The notes: generated by a model not told the origin, from the letters alone. A DNA stretch of 64,000 nt from Streptomyces sp. NBC_01304 (GCF_035975855.1 NZ_CP109055.1:8742001-8806000), one strand, 5' to 3'. Counted from the first letter of the stretch, positions 7,895 to 18,326 are shown. Program-made: numbers and translations.

Positions 7895-9072
7895 CCACCG
7901 GAGCCCGGCGCCTGCGCGGGCCGGCCGCGCTGCTCGCCGCGACCGCGCTCGCCCTGCTGCCGTCGACGTCGGCGCACGCCGACTCGATCCGCGCCCAGCA
8001 GTGGGCCCTCGACGCCATGCACACCACCGAGGCCTGGCGCACCACCCGGGGCGAGGACATCACCGTCGCCGTCCTGGACACCGGCGTGGACGCGACCCAC
8101 CCCGACCTCAAGGGCAACGTCCTCACCGGCAAGGACATGGTCGGCTTCGGCGCCCGCCGCGGCGACGACGCCTGGGCCCGGCACGGCACCGCGATGGCCG
8201 GCATCATCGCGGGCCACGGCCATGGGAAGGGCAACGGCGACGGCGTACTCGGCATCGCGCCCAAGGCCAAGGTCCTGCCGGTCCGGGTGATCCTCGAGGA
8301 CGGCGACAAGGACCGCAAGAAGGCCCGCGCCACCCGCGGCAGCGCGCTCGCCGACGGCATCCGCTGGGCCGCCGACCACGGCGCCGACGTCATCAACATG
8401 TCGCTCGGCGACGACAGCGAGTCCGCCCACCCCGAGCCGTCCGAGGACGCCGCCGTCCAGTACGCGCTGAAGAAGGGCGTCGTCGTCGTGGCCTCGGCCG
8501 GCAACGGCGGCCTCAAGGGCGACCACGTCTCCTACCCGGCGGCGTACCCCGGCGTCATCGCGGTGACCGCCATCAACCAGCAGGGCGAGCGGGCCGACTT
8601 CTCCACCCGGCGCTGGTACGCCACGGTGAGCGCCCCCGGCCACGAGATCATGATCGCCGACCCGGATCGCGAGTACTACCGAGGCTGGGGCACCAGCGCC
8701 GCCTCCGCGATGGTCTCCGGCGCCGCCGCGCTCGTCCGCGCCGCGCATCCCGACCTGGGCCCCGCCGAGATCAAGCAGCTCCTCGAGGACACCGCCCGCG
8801 ACGCCCCCGCCGGCGGCCGCAACGACTCCTTCGGCTACGGCCTGGTGGACCCGGCCGCGGCGATCGAGGCGGGCGGCAAGGTCAAGTCCGGCCTGCGGAA
8901 GGCAGGTTACGAGAAGGAGTACTTCGGCTCGGGCCCCGACGCGGACCGGGGCGACGACGGCCCCGCCGCATGGGTGGGCCCTCTGGCGGGCAGCGTCGGC
9001 GCGGTCTTCCTGGTGGCGGCGGTGGCCCTGTGGCGCGGTCGCCTCTGGCGGGACCGGCGCGACCAGCCCTGA
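7891..9072 (+). CDS. Mycosin-type S8 serine protease, membrane-anchored
   Basis: 393 residues from ATG 7891, overlapping the previous stop. A signal peptide (residues 1 to about 28, ending SAHA) is followed by a subtilisin-like domain with Asp63 in VLDTGVDATHP, His98 in RHGTAMAGII and Ser269 in GTSAASAMVSGAA. A C-terminal transmembrane helix (about residues 355-385) ends in a basic tail. This is the architecture of mycosins (MycP), the membrane-bound subtilases of type VII secretion systems. No EccC, EccB, EccD or WXG100 gene is visible here, so a role in type VII secretion is inferred from architecture alone. The coupled upstream membrane protein is the obvious candidate partner. Confidence 0.88.
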   Translation: MTTGARRLRGPAALLAATALALLPSTSAHADSIRAQQWALDAMHTTEAWRTTRGEDITVAVLDTGVDATHPDLKGNVLTGKDMVGFGARRGDDAWARHGTAMAGIIAGHGHGKGNGDGVLGIAPKAKVLPVRVILEDGDKDRKKARATRGSALADGIRWAADHGADVINMSLGDDSESAHPEPSEDAAVQYALKKGVVVVASAGNGGLKGDHVSYPAAYPGVIAVTAINQQGERADFSTRRWYATVSAPGHEIMIADPDREYYRGWGTSAASAMVSGAAALVRAAHPDLGPAEIKQLLEDTARDAPAGGRNDSFGYGLVDPAAAIEAGGKVKSGLRKAGYEKEYFGSGPDADRGDDGPAAWVGPLAGSVGAVFLVAAVALWRGRLWRDRRDQP

Positions 9073-9133
9073 GCCGGACCCCGGCGGACCGCTCGGGCCG
9101 GGGCGTACGGCGCCCCAGGTAGGGTCGGTGAAC

Positions 9134-9871
9134 GTGGCGAACAAGAACATTCCCGACTCCGGTTTCTCCGACGACGACGGCTCCGCGGACCCGCGCCTGA
9201 GCGCGGCCCTCGCGGCCTGGGCCGGGCAGCGCACGCCGGAGACCGAGGCCGAGATCCTCGCGGCCCTGCCCGGCGCCCGTCTCCTGGTCCCGGTGGTGGC
9301 CGTCCTCGGTGAGGTCGAGGTCGACGAGAACGGCCTGCGCCGCGAGAAGACCAGTGACATGGCGGTGCCCACCCTCAAGGCCGGCGACCGCACCGCGCTC
9401 CCCGCCTTCACCTCCACCGACGCCCTCGCCCTGTGGGACCCGGCCGCGCGCCCCGTCGCCGTCCCGATGCAGCAGGCCGTGCGCGCCGCCGTCCACGAGA
9501 AGGCCGACACGATCGTCCTCGACTTGGCAGGACCGGTCGCGTACGAGCTGTCCCGGCCCGCCCTGCTCGCGCTCGCGGAGGGCCGCACCTCCACCGACCC
9601 CCTGGCCGACCCCGCCGTCACCGATGCCGTGCGCGCCGCGGTCGCCGCCGAGCCCACGGTGCTCCGCGCCCACCTCGGCCCGGGCCGTGCGGACGGCACC
9701 CTCGCCCTGGTGCTCGGCCCGGACGCGGTTCCGGCGCAGGCCGCCCGGCGCGTGGCCGAGGCCCTTGCCGCCGACGAGACGCTGCGGGCCCGCCTGGTGC
9801 GCGGCCTCGACCTCGCGCTCCTCCCGGCCGAGGCGACGCCGCCGGGCGAGCCCGTCTACGTACGGGCATGA
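9134..9871 (+). CDS. SseB family protein
   Basis: 245 residues. The N-terminal half (ARLLVPVVAVLGEVEVDENG, then KTSDMAVPTLKAGDRTALPA and FTSTDALALWDP) is characteristic of the SseB/enhanced-serine-sensitivity domain found in many actinobacteria. The biochemical function of the family is unknown. GTG 9134 sits 9 nt after AGGG and is preferred; GTG 9128 is too close to that site. No signal peptide or membrane segment is seen, so it is cytoplasmic. It precedes the DUF1844 gene and the infC operon, an arrangement I recall from other Streptomyces. Alternating Ala and charged residues suggest an alpha/beta fold. Confidence 0.85.
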   Translation: MANKNIPDSGFSDDDGSADPRLSAALAAWAGQRTPETEAEILAALPGARLLVPVVAVLGEVEVDENGLRREKTSDMAVPTLKAGDRTALPAFTSTDALALWDPAARPVAVPMQQAVRAAVHEKADTIVLDLAGPVAYELSRPALLALAEGRTSTDPLADPAVTDAVRAAVAAEPTVLRAHLGPGRADGTLALVLGPDAVPAQAARRVAEALAADETLRARLVRGLDLALLPAEATPPGEPVYVRA

Positions 9872-9951
9872 AGCCCTGACCCGTCCGCGTACTGCTGGTA
9901 CGGCAGGAACCCCTGGCCGGACGACCCGCGGCGCGCACTTAAGGTGTGGAC

Positions 9952-10314
9952 ATGACTGACACGACCCCCACCGCCCAGAACCCCGACTTCGACGAGATGA
10001 CCCGCGACATCGCGGAGGTCCCCGCGGTCGAGGTGATCGTGACGGTGGCGGTGAACCTGATGAGCGCCGCCGCCGTCAAGGCCGGCCTCACCGAGGAAGG
10101 CGACCAGCACAAGGACCTCGACGAGGCCCGCAAGCTGATCCACGCGCTGGCCGGCCTCCTCGACGCGAGCGCCACGGAGATCAGCTCCTTCCACGCGGCT
10201 CCGCTGCGTGACGGCCTGAAGTCGCTGCAGCTCGCCTTCCGCGAGGCGTCCCTGGTGGCGGACGAGCCGGGGCAGGGCCCGGGCGAGAAGTACACGGGTC
10301 CGGTCTTCGGCTGA
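9952..10314 (+). CDS. DUF1844 domain-containing protein
   Basis: 120-residue cytoplasmic protein. The helical core IVTVAVNLMSAAAVKAGL, then DEARKLIHALAGLL, matches the DUF1844 family, which is conserved in actinobacteria and commonly lies next to infC. No function is established. ATG 9952 has AAGG 7 nt upstream; an in-frame GTG at 9946 lies too close to it. A strong hairpin at 10327-10350 follows the gene, separating it from the infC leader. Confidence 0.88.
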   Translation: MTDTTPTAQNPDFDEMTRDIAEVPAVEVIVTVAVNLMSAAAVKAGLTEEGDQHKDLDEARKLIHALAGLLDASATEISSFHAAPLRDGLKSLQLAFREASLVADEPGQGPGEKYTGPVFG

Positions 10315-10326
10315 GCCCGCCGCAGA

Positions 10327-10350
10327 GCCCGGAGCCCGACGGCTCCGGGC
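10327..10350 (+). terminator. Hairpin terminator after DUF1844 gene
   Basis: Perfect 10-bp GC-rich stem (10327-10336 with 10341-10350) with a CGAC loop, 12 bp after the stop codon. There is no T-run, which is common for Streptomyces terminators. A second inverted repeat (GGTTAGC at 10351-10357 with GCTAACC at 10375-10381) follows directly and may belong to the infC promoter region. Confidence 0.7.
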
Positions 10351-10381
10351 GGTTAGCCCCTACACCGGGGACCTGCTAACC

Positions 10382-10677
10382 TTGTGTAACGACCGGCCGG
10401 ACACGCACGTAAAAATGCGGCCCGGCCCACAAGTGGAGGCTCCGATCTCCCACCTGGCCGCCTGGAAAGGCGGCGGGTCACCGGTCAGACGGCCCGCGTC
10501 ATGCGTAGCGGCTGTCTTTCTGCGCCCCGCGTTCGTCGCGGCGGTGCTCCGGTAGTGATGGAGCCCCGTCTGTGATCGTCCGGGGCATTTTTTGTGCGCC
10601 GGCGCGGTTGGTCTCACGAAAAGAGACGTTACGCGGCAGTCCGCCAGACCGCCGCGTGGTGCTACCGAGGAGGATCC
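10382..10677 (+). promoter_or_regulatory. infC operon leader region
   Basis: About 300 bp without a gene separate the upstream terminator from the infC start. The region is rich in short hairpins, for example CCGCC/GGCGG around 10463-10478, and ends with an attenuator-like terminator (10563-10593) followed by the infC ribosome site GAGGAGGA (10667-10674). In B. subtilis the infC-rpmI-rplT leader is controlled by L20-dependent attenuation. A similar autogenous control here is an inference from layout. I could not assign the promoter confidently. Confidence 0.55.
10563..10593 (+). terminator. Intrinsic terminator in the infC leader (putative attenuator)
   Basis: The stem GCCCCG (10563-10568) pairs with CGGGGC (10581-10586), followed by A and six T (10588-10593). 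True T-run terminators are unusual in this genome, and this one lies 85 bp upstream of the infC start rather than after a gene. That position suggests conditional premature termination of the initiation factor and ribosomal protein operon. Confidence 0.7.
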
Positions 10678-11370
10678 ATCAGCGCCGAGCCCCGCATCAA
10701 CGACCGGATTCGCGTTCCCGAAGTGCGACTTGTCGGTCCCAGCGGCGAGCAGGTCGGGATTGTTCCGCTTGCCAAGGCCCTTGAGCTTGCTCAGGAGTAC
10801 GACCTCGACCTGGTCGAGGTGGCGGCGAACGCCCGTCCGCCCGTCTGCAAGCTCATGGACTACGGCAAGTTCAAGTACGAGTCGGCCATGAAGGCCCGTG
10901 AGGCGCGCAAGAACCAGGCGCACACGGTCATCAAGGAGATGAAGCTCCGGCCGAAGATCGACCCGCACGACTATGACACCAAGAAGGGTCACGTCGTCCG
11001 GTTCCTCAAGCAGGGTGACAAGGTCAAGATCACGATCATGTTCCGTGGTCGTGAGCAGTCCCGCCCGGAGCTGGGCTTCCGACTGCTCCAGCGTCTTGCT
11101 TCGGACGTCGAGGAGCTTGGGTTCATCGAGTCGAACCCGAAGCAGGACGGCCGAAACATGATCATGGTTCTCGGCCCGCACAAGAAGAAGACCGAGGCCA
11201 TGGCCGAGGCTCGCGAGGCCCAGGCCGCGCGCAAGGTGGAAGCAGCCGGTGTCGCGGTCGAAAGCCGCCGGGACCGTGCCGCGGAGGAGTCCGTCGAGGA
11301 CGTCGCCGCTGAAGCGCCCGCCGAGGAAGTCGCCGCCGAGGCGCCTGCCGAGGAAAACGCCGAGGCCTGA
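10678..11370 (+). CDS. infC: Translation initiation factor IF-3 (probable ATC start)
   Basis: IF-3 binds the 30S subunit and enforces start-codon and initiator-tRNA selection. The N-terminal domain ([40 protein letters not shown]), linker ([13 protein letters not shown]) and C-terminal domain ([28 protein letters not shown]) are complete. An Ala/Glu-rich tail of about 50 residues follows, as in other actinobacteria. The strong ribosome site GAGGAGGA (10667-10674) is followed at 4-nt spacing by ATC at 10678, giving [13 protein letters not shown]. No ATG, GTG or TTG is suitably placed; the GTG at 10594 would add 28 unrelated residues running through the ribosome site. IF-3 of E. coli uses AUU for autoregulation, so ATC here fits known biology. 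Confidence 0.9.
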   Translation: MSAEPRINDRIRVPEVRLVGPSGEQVGIVPLAKALELAQEYDLDLVEVAANARPPVCKLMDYGKFKYESAMKAREARKNQAHTVIKEMKLRPKIDPHDYDTKKGHVVRFLKQGDKVKITIMFRGREQSRPELGFRLLQRLASDVEELGFIESNPKQDGRNMIMVLGPHKKKTEAMAEAREAQAARKVEAAGVAVESRRDRAAEESVEDVAAEAPAEEVAAEAPAEENAEA

Positions 11371-11468
11371 TCCGGGGCGCATGCCTTGGATGACAATCGA
11401 TAGCAACTGACGTTCCCGCCATCCGGTTCCGACCGGGGGAGCGCCACTGACGAGGAGAGAACGGCGCT

Positions 11469-11663
11469 ATGCCGAAGAACAAGACGCACAGCGGTGCCAG
11501 CAAGCGCTTCAAGATCACCGGCTCCGGCAAGGTGCTCCGTGAGCGCGCCGGCAAGCGCCACCTGCTCGAGCACAAGTCGTCCAAGAAGACCCGCTCGCTG
11601 ACCGGCACGGTCGAGGTGGCCCCGGCCGACGCCAAGAAGATCAAGAAGCTTCTCGGCAAGTGA
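11469..11663 (+). CDS. rpmI: 50S ribosomal protein L35
   Basis: 64 residues, the standard length for bL35, highly basic ([20 protein letters not shown], then [11 protein letters not shown]). ATG 11469 is preceded by GAGGAGAGAACG. It lies between infC and rplT in the conserved infC-rpmI-rplT operon. L35 is a late-assembling component of the large subunit. A GNRA-type hairpin (11669-11690) follows within the operon. Confidence 0.97.
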   Translation: MPKNKTHSGASKRFKITGSGKVLRERAGKRHLLEHKSSKKTRSLTGTVEVAPADAKKIKKLLGK

Positions 11664-11668
11664 CGTCG

Positions 11669-11690
11669 CGGCCCCCGGCAACGGGGGCCG
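11669..11690 (+). other. Intra-operon hairpin between rpmI and rplT
   Basis: A perfect 9-bp stem (11669-11677 with 11682-11690) is capped by GCAA, a GNRA tetraloop. A second, 8-bp hairpin (11720-11727 with 11738-11745) lies just upstream of the rplT ribosome site. They could tune rplT translation, process the mRNA or bind L20; none of this is demonstrated here. Confidence 0.6.
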
Positions 11691-11764
11691 GACGCCAGGA
11701 CCGGGACCTATTCGACATCGGGCCGTGTGATTCCCACCACGGCCCCGCTACAAGGAGTTAACAA

Positions 11765-12151
11765 GTGGCACGCGTCAAGCGGGCAGTAAACGCCCACAAG
11801 AAGCGCAGGGCGATCCTCGAGGCCGCCAAGGGCTACCGCGGTCAGCGTTCGCGTCTGTACCGCAAGGCCAAGGAGCAGGTCACCCACTCCCTGGTCTACA
11901 ACTACAACGACCGCAAGAAGCGCAAGGGCGACTTCCGTCAGCTGTGGATCCAGCGCATCAACGCCGCTGCCCGCGAGAACGGCATGACGTACAACCGCCT
12001 CATCCAGGGTCTGAAGGCCGCCAACATCGAGGTGGACCGCAAGATCCTCGCCGAGCTGGCCGTCAACGACTCCAACGCGTTCGCCGCGCTGGTCGAGGTT
12101 GCCCAGAAGGCGCTTCCGGCCGACGTCAACGCGCCCAAGGCTGCTGCCTGA
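11765..12151 (+). CDS. rplT: 50S ribosomal protein L20
   Basis: 128 residues, as expected for bL20. The basic N-terminal extension ([36 protein letters not shown]) penetrates 23S rRNA and the C-terminal globular part ([20 protein letters not shown]) is conserved. The GTG start at 11765 follows AAGGAG. L20 initiates large-subunit assembly and, in other bacteria, represses its own operon. It is the last gene of the infC operon; a long hairpin follows. Confidence 0.97.
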   Translation: MARVKRAVNAHKKRRAILEAAKGYRGQRSRLYRKAKEQVTHSLVYNYNDRKKRKGDFRQLWIQRINAAARENGMTYNRLIQGLKAANIEVDRKILAELAVNDSNAFAALVEVAQKALPADVNAPKAAA

Positions 12152-12176
12152 TCGGTGCGTTGAGCTGGACCCGAAC

Positions 12177-12207
12177 GGACCCGCAGGCCCTCGTGGCCCG
12201 CGGGTCC
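12177..12207 (+). terminator. Terminator after rplT
   Basis: The stem GGACCCGC (12177-12184) pairs with GCGGGTCC (12200-12207), extended inside by GGCC/GGCC around a CTCGT loop. It begins 25 bp after the rplT stop and has no marked T-run. Confidence 0.75.
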
Positions 12208-12285
12208 CTTCATGTTCGGGCCCGGGTCCGTGTTCGGATACTCGTCTGCCGTCGTCTGTTGTTCGCCGTCCGCGGGTCGTTCGTG

Positions 12286-12322
12286 GCTGGTCGCGCAGTT
12301 CCCCGCGCCCCTTTCAGGGGCG
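12286..12322. repeat. Dispersed Streptomyces intergenic repeat
   Basis: The stretch contains GCGCAGTTCCCCGCGCCCCT followed by a 7-bp hairpin (12306-12312 with 12316-12322). I recall this sequence as recurring between Streptomyces genes. It sits just upstream of the SPOUT methyltransferase gene. Function unknown. Confidence 0.55.
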
Positions 12323-12343
12323 ATTTCCCCCGAGGTTGGTTTC

Positions 12344-13186
12344 ATGGGTGCCGTGCCTGAGTTGATCTCTCCCCGCTCGTCGCGCGTAAGCGCCGCCCGG
12401 CGGCTGGCCAAGCGGAACTTCCGTACCAAGGAGCGACTGTTCCTCGCGGAAGGTCCTCAGGCCGTACGGGAAGCGGCCGGGCACAGATTCGGCGGCGAGG
12501 CCACGCTGGTCGAGCTGTTCGCGACCCCCGAGGCGGCGGAGCGATACGCCGACATCATCGGCGGCGCGCACGACGCGGGAGCACGGGTGCACCTCGCCGA
12601 CGAGAGCGTGATCGCCGACATCTCGACGACCGTCACCCCGCAGGGCATGGTCGGGGTCTGCCGTTTCATCGACTCGCCCTTCGCCGAGATCCTCGCCGCG
12701 AAGCCCAAGCTGGTCGCCGTCCTCGCGCACGTCCGCGACCCCGGGAACGCCGGCACGGTGCTGCGCTGCGCCGACGCCGCGGGCGCCGACGCCGTGATCC
12801 TCACGGACGCGTCCGTCGACCTCTACAACCCCAAGGCCGTACGGGCGTCGGTCGGTTCGCACTTCCATCTGCCGGTCGCCGTCGGCGTTCCCGTCGAAGA
12901 GGCCGTACGAGGCTTGCGGGAGGCGGGAGTTCGGGTTCTGGCCGCCGACGGCGCGGGCGAGGACGACCTCGACGCCGAGCTCGACAAGGGCACCATGGGC
13001 ACCCCCACCGCCTGGGTCTTCGGCAACGAGGCGTGGGGCCTGCCGGAGGAGACCCGCGCACTCGCGGACGCGGTGGTGCGCGTGCCCATCCACGGGAAGG
13101 CCGAAAGCCTCAACCTGGCCACGGCCGCCGCTGTGTGCCTGTATGCCTCAGCTCGTGCACAGCGGGCAGGTATCTCTACGCCCTGA
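12344..13186 (+). CDS. TrmH-family (SPOUT) RNA 2'-O-methyltransferase
   Basis: 280 residues. The N-terminal substrate-binding domain (RRLAKRNFRTKERLFLAEG) is followed by the knotted SPOUT domain with motif 1 HVRDPGNAGTVLRCADAAGA, motif 2 WVFGNEAWGLPEE and motif 3 IHGKAESLNLATAAAVCLY. The enzyme transfers a methyl group from SAM to a ribose 2'-OH of rRNA or tRNA; the target cannot be read from sequence. ATG 12344 follows GAGG at about 8 nt. The position between rplT and pheS is, from memory, conserved in Streptomyces. Confidence 0.92.
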   Translation: MGAVPELISPRSSRVSAARRLAKRNFRTKERLFLAEGPQAVREAAGHRFGGEATLVELFATPEAAERYADIIGGAHDAGARVHLADESVIADISTTVTPQGMVGVCRFIDSPFAEILAAKPKLVAVLAHVRDPGNAGTVLRCADAAGADAVILTDASVDLYNPKAVRASVGSHFHLPVAVGVPVEEAVRGLREAGVRVLAADGAGEDDLDAELDKGTMGTPTAWVFGNEAWGLPEETRALADAVVRVPIHGKAESLNLATAAAVCLYASARAQRAGISTP

Positions 13187-13267
13187 GGGGGTCTGTTCCG
13201 TAACCCTCAGCTAGTAGTCTGACGGGCTCGGGGGCCCACTGCACACGTCGAGAGGTGGGGTACGGGG

Positions 13268-14455
13268 ATGAGTGTCGGCACCAGCAGGCCCAGGGGAGCG
13301 CGCAGTTCCGCTCCGCGTCCCCCCGCGCCCCGTGCTGACCGCAGTGACCTCACCGACCTCGGCGAACTCGGCATAGACCCGGACGACCTGCCGGACGGCC
13401 TGGTCGTCGCGGACGAGTCCGGCCGGGTCATCGCCTTCAACGCCGCCGCGGCCCGGATCACCGCAGTGCCCGTGCGGGACGCGATGGGCGCTCCGCTGGA
13501 GCGGGCCCTGCCGCTGGAGGACCTGGAGGGGCGCCGCTGGTGGCGGCTGACCGATCCCTACGGCGGTCTGGCCACGCGCAAGGGCCAGCCCGAGCGCAAT
13601 CTGTTGCTTCCGGGCGGGCGCGAGGTCCTGGTCTCGGCGCGCTACGTGCGCACCCGGCCGACCGGGCCCGTACGCCGTCTCGTCGTCTGTCTGCGGGACA
13701 CCGAAGCCCGTCGGCGTACCGAGAGAAGCCACGCGGAGCTCATCGCGACCGTCGCCCATGAACTGCGCTCGCCGCTCACCTCCGTCAAGGGCTTCACGGC
13801 GACCCTGCTCGCCAAGTGGGAGCGGTTCACGGACGACCAGAAGAAGCTGATGCTGGAGACCGTCGACGCCGACGCCGACCGGGTCACCCGGCTCATCGCC
13901 GAACTCCTCGACATCTCCCGCATCGACTCGGGGCGCCTCGAAGTGCGTCGCCAGCCCGTCGACATCGGGGCGGCCGTCGGCCGGCACATCCAGGCGCACG
14001 TGGCCGCCGGGCAGTCGCCCGACCGCTTCCTCGTACGGATCGAGCAGCCGCTGCCCGATCTCTGGGCGGACCCGGACAAGATCGACCAGGTGCTCAGCAA
14101 CCTCCTGGAAAATGCCGTGCGGCACGGCGAGGGGACCGTCACCATTGAGGTGGCGGCAGCGACGCCCCCCAAGGGCCCCGACCTCGAGCACCAGCCGCGG
14201 GGTCCCCACCAGGCGGAAGGAACGGCAGTCACCGTGAGCGACGAGGGCCCCGGCATCCCCGAGGAGTCGATGGGCCGTGTCTTCACCCGCTTCTGGCGGG
14301 GGAGCAAGCGCGGCGGGACCGGCCTCGGCCTGTACATCGTCAAGGGCATCGTCGAGGTGCACGGCGGGACGATCACCGTCGGTCGCGGCCCGGCCGGTGG
14401 CGCCGAGTTCCGATTTACGTTGCCCGTGGCGGCCCCGGCATATCTCAAGGACTGA
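13268..14455 (+). CDS. Orphan sensor histidine kinase (PAS-HisKA-HATPase)
   Basis: 395 residues with no transmembrane segment, so a cytoplasmic sensor. After a basic Pro-rich start, a PAS-like domain (about residues 40-155, DGLVVADESGRVIAFNAAAA) leads to the HisKA domain with phospho-acceptor His164 in VAHELRSPLTSVKG. The ATPase domain has N-box NLLENAVRHG, G1 DEGPGIP, F-box FTRFWRG and G2 GGTGLGLYIVKG. No response regulator gene is adjacent, so the partner is unknown. A SpoIIE-type phosphatase lies about 4 kb downstream beyond pheST; a link is speculative. Confidence 0.92.
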   Translation: MSVGTSRPRGARSSAPRPPAPRADRSDLTDLGELGIDPDDLPDGLVVADESGRVIAFNAAAARITAVPVRDAMGAPLERALPLEDLEGRRWWRLTDPYGGLATRKGQPERNLLLPGGREVLVSARYVRTRPTGPVRRLVVCLRDTEARRRTERSHAELIATVAHELRSPLTSVKGFTATLLAKWERFTDDQKKLMLETVDADADRVTRLIAELLDISRIDSGRLEVRRQPVDIGAAVGRHIQAHVAAGQSPDRFLVRIEQPLPDLWADPDKIDQVLSNLLENAVRHGEGTVTIEVAAATPPKGPDLEHQPRGPHQAEGTAVTVSDEGPGIPEESMGRVFTRFWRGSKRGGTGLGLYIVKGIVEVHGGTITVGRGPAGGAEFRFTLPVAAPAYLKD

Positions 14456-15750
<1,295 letters not shown>

Positions 15751-15751
<1 letters not shown>

Positions 15752-18279
15752 TGCGGGTCCCGCTTTCCTGGCTGCGGGAGTACGTCGACCTGCCGGCGAC
15801 TCAGACCGGCCGGGACGTACAGGAGAAGCTCGTGGCCGTGGGCCTCGAGGTCGAGACCGTCGAGAAGCTCGGCGCCGACATCCAGGGCCCCCTGGTCGTC
15901 GGCAAGGTCCTCACCATCGAGGAGCTGACCGAGTTCAAGAAGCCCATCCGCTTCTGCACCGTCGACGTCGGTCAGGCCAACGGCACCGGTGAGCCCCAGG
16001 AGATCGTCTGCGGCGCGCGGAACTTCGCGGTCGGCGACAAGGTCGTCGTGGTGCTGCCCGGAGCCGAGCTGCCCGGCGGCTTCAAGATCGCCGCGCGCAA
16101 GACGTACGGCAAGACCTCGCACGGCATGATCTGCTCCGGCGACGAGCTGGGCATGGGTGACGACGGCTCTGGCGGCATCATCGTGCTGCCGCCCGAGCAC
16201 GAGGTCGGCACCGACGCGATCAAGCTCCTGGAGCTGGTCGACGAGGTCCTGGACATCGCCGTCACGCCCGACCGCGGCTACTGCCTGTCCATGCGCGGCG
16301 TGGCCCGCGAGGCCGCCACCGCGTACGGCATCTCGCTGCGCGACCCCGCGCTGCTCGACGTGCCCGCGCCCAACTCGTACGGCTACTCCGTGCAGATCAG
16401 CGACCCGCACGGCTGCGACCGCTTCACCGCGCGCACCGTCGTCGGTCTCGCGCCGGAGGCGCGCTCCCCGATCTGGCTGCAGCGCCGGCTGCAGAAGGCC
16501 GGGATGCGCCCGATCTCGCTCGCCGTGGACGTCACGAACTACGTGATGCTGGAGCTCGGCCAGCCGCTGCACGCGTACGACCGCTCCCGCATCCAGGGTG
16601 CGATCGGTGTGCGCAGGGCCGAGGCGGGCGAGAAGTTCACGACGCTCGACGGCACCAAGCGCGTCCTCGACGCCGAGGACCTGGTCATCACCGACGACCG
16701 CGGCCCGATCGGCCTCGCGGGCGTCATGGGCGGCGCCAACACCGAGATCGCCGACTCCGAGACGGACCCCGAGACCGGCGAGGTCAGGGGCACCACCGAA
16801 GTCGTCATCGAGGCCGCGCACTTCGACCAGCTGTCCATCGCGCGCACCGCGCGGCGGCACAAGCTGGCGTCCGAGGCGTCCAAGCGCTTCGAGCGCGGCG
16901 TCGACCCGCAGGCCGCTTCGGCTGCCGCTCAGCGGACCGTCGACCTGCTCGTGCTGCTCGCGGGCGGCACCGCCGAGGCTGGCGTCACCGAGGTCATCGC
17001 GCCCTCCGCGCCGCACACCATCACCATCCCGGCCAACCACCCGGACAAGGTGGCGGGCGTCGACTACGGCCGCGAGACGGTCGTACGCCGCCTCCAGGAG
17101 GTCGGCTGTGACGTCTACGGGCAGGACGACCTCACGGTCACCGTGCCGTCCTGGCGCCCCGACCTGACCGACCCGAACGACCTGGCCGAAGAGGTCATCC
17201 GGCTCGAGGGCTACGAGAACCTGCCCTCGACGCTGCCCAAGCCCCCCGCGGGCCTGGGCCTCACCGAGCGGCAGCGCACGCACCGCCGCATCGGCCGTGC
17301 GCTGGCCGGTGCCGGGTACGTCGAGGCGCTGAACTACCCGTTCATCGGCGAGCAGGTCTTCGACCAGCTCCAGCTCGACAAGGACGACCCGGCCCGCCGC
17401 GTCGTCAAGCTGGTCAACCCGCTGTCGGACGAGGAGCCCGCTCTTCGTACGACGCTCCTGCCGGGTCTGCTGTCCGCGCTGCGGCGCAACGACGGCCGGG
17501 GCAGCCACGACCTGGCGCTCTTCGAGACCGGTCTGGTCTTCCAGCCGGCCGAGAGCAAGACCGCCGCGGTCCGCCTCCCCGTCGACCGGCGCCCGACCGA
17601 CGAGGAGCTCGGCAAGCTCAGCGACGCCCTCCCGGTCCAGCCGCGGCACGTCGCGGTCGTCCTCGCGGGCGCCCGCGAACAGGCCGGCTGGTGGGGCAAG
17701 GGCCGTCCGGCCGACTGGGCGGACGCCGTACAGGCGGCCCGTACCGTGGCCGGCGAGGCCGGGGTCGACCTCATGGTGGACAACGGTCAGTACGGCCCCT
17801 GGCACCCGGGCCGGTGCGCCGAGCTGTCCGTCGTGATCGACGGGGTGAAGACCCTCGCCGGGCACGCGGGCGAGCTGCACCCCCGCGTCGTCAAGGCGAT
17901 GGGCCTGCCGGCCCGGACCAGCGCGATGGAACTCGACCTGGACCTCCTGGAGCGGGCTGGCGACGGCGTGCTGCAGGCGCCCAGGATCTCCACCTTCCCG
18001 GTGGCCACGCAGGACGTCGCGCTCGTCGTCGACGAGGGGATCCCGGCCGCCGCGGTCGAGCACTTCCTCAAGGGCGGTGCGGGTGAACTCCTCGAGTCCA
18101 TCCGCCTGTTCGACGTCTACACCGGCGACCAGGTCGGCGAGGGCAAGAAGTCCCTGGCCTTCGCGCTGCGGTTCCGGGCGCCGGACCGCACGCTGACCGT
18201 CGAGGAGGCAACTGCCGCCCGTGACGCGGCAGTTGCCAAGACGGCCGAGATCACCGGCGCGGTGCTGCGCGGCGCGTAG
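15751..18279 (+). CDS. pheT: Phenylalanyl-tRNA synthetase beta subunit
   Basis: 842 residues, full length. In order: N-terminal segment ([15 protein letters not shown]), tRNA-binding B1 domain (about 40-155), B3/B4 editing domain (about 215-390), B5 domain (about 410-480), catalytic-like core, and C-terminal FDX-ACB anticodon-binding domain (about 745-838, [18 protein letters not shown]). It forms the heterotetramer with PheS and removes mischarged Tyr. ATG 15751 shares a base with the pheS stop. Near the 3' end, bases 18207-18218 and 18226-18237 form a perfect 12-bp inverted repeat within the coding sequence. A double-hairpin terminator follows. Confidence 0.97.
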
Positions 18280-18326
18280 CACCACCCGGCGCTGAGACGG
18301 CGCGGCGCGCAAGCGCAAAGTCCCTG

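Noticed and set aside
10594..10677. GTG start for infC adding 28 residues
   Set aside because: The extension runs through a strong ribosome site and follows a T-run terminator directly. The residues do not resemble IF-3.
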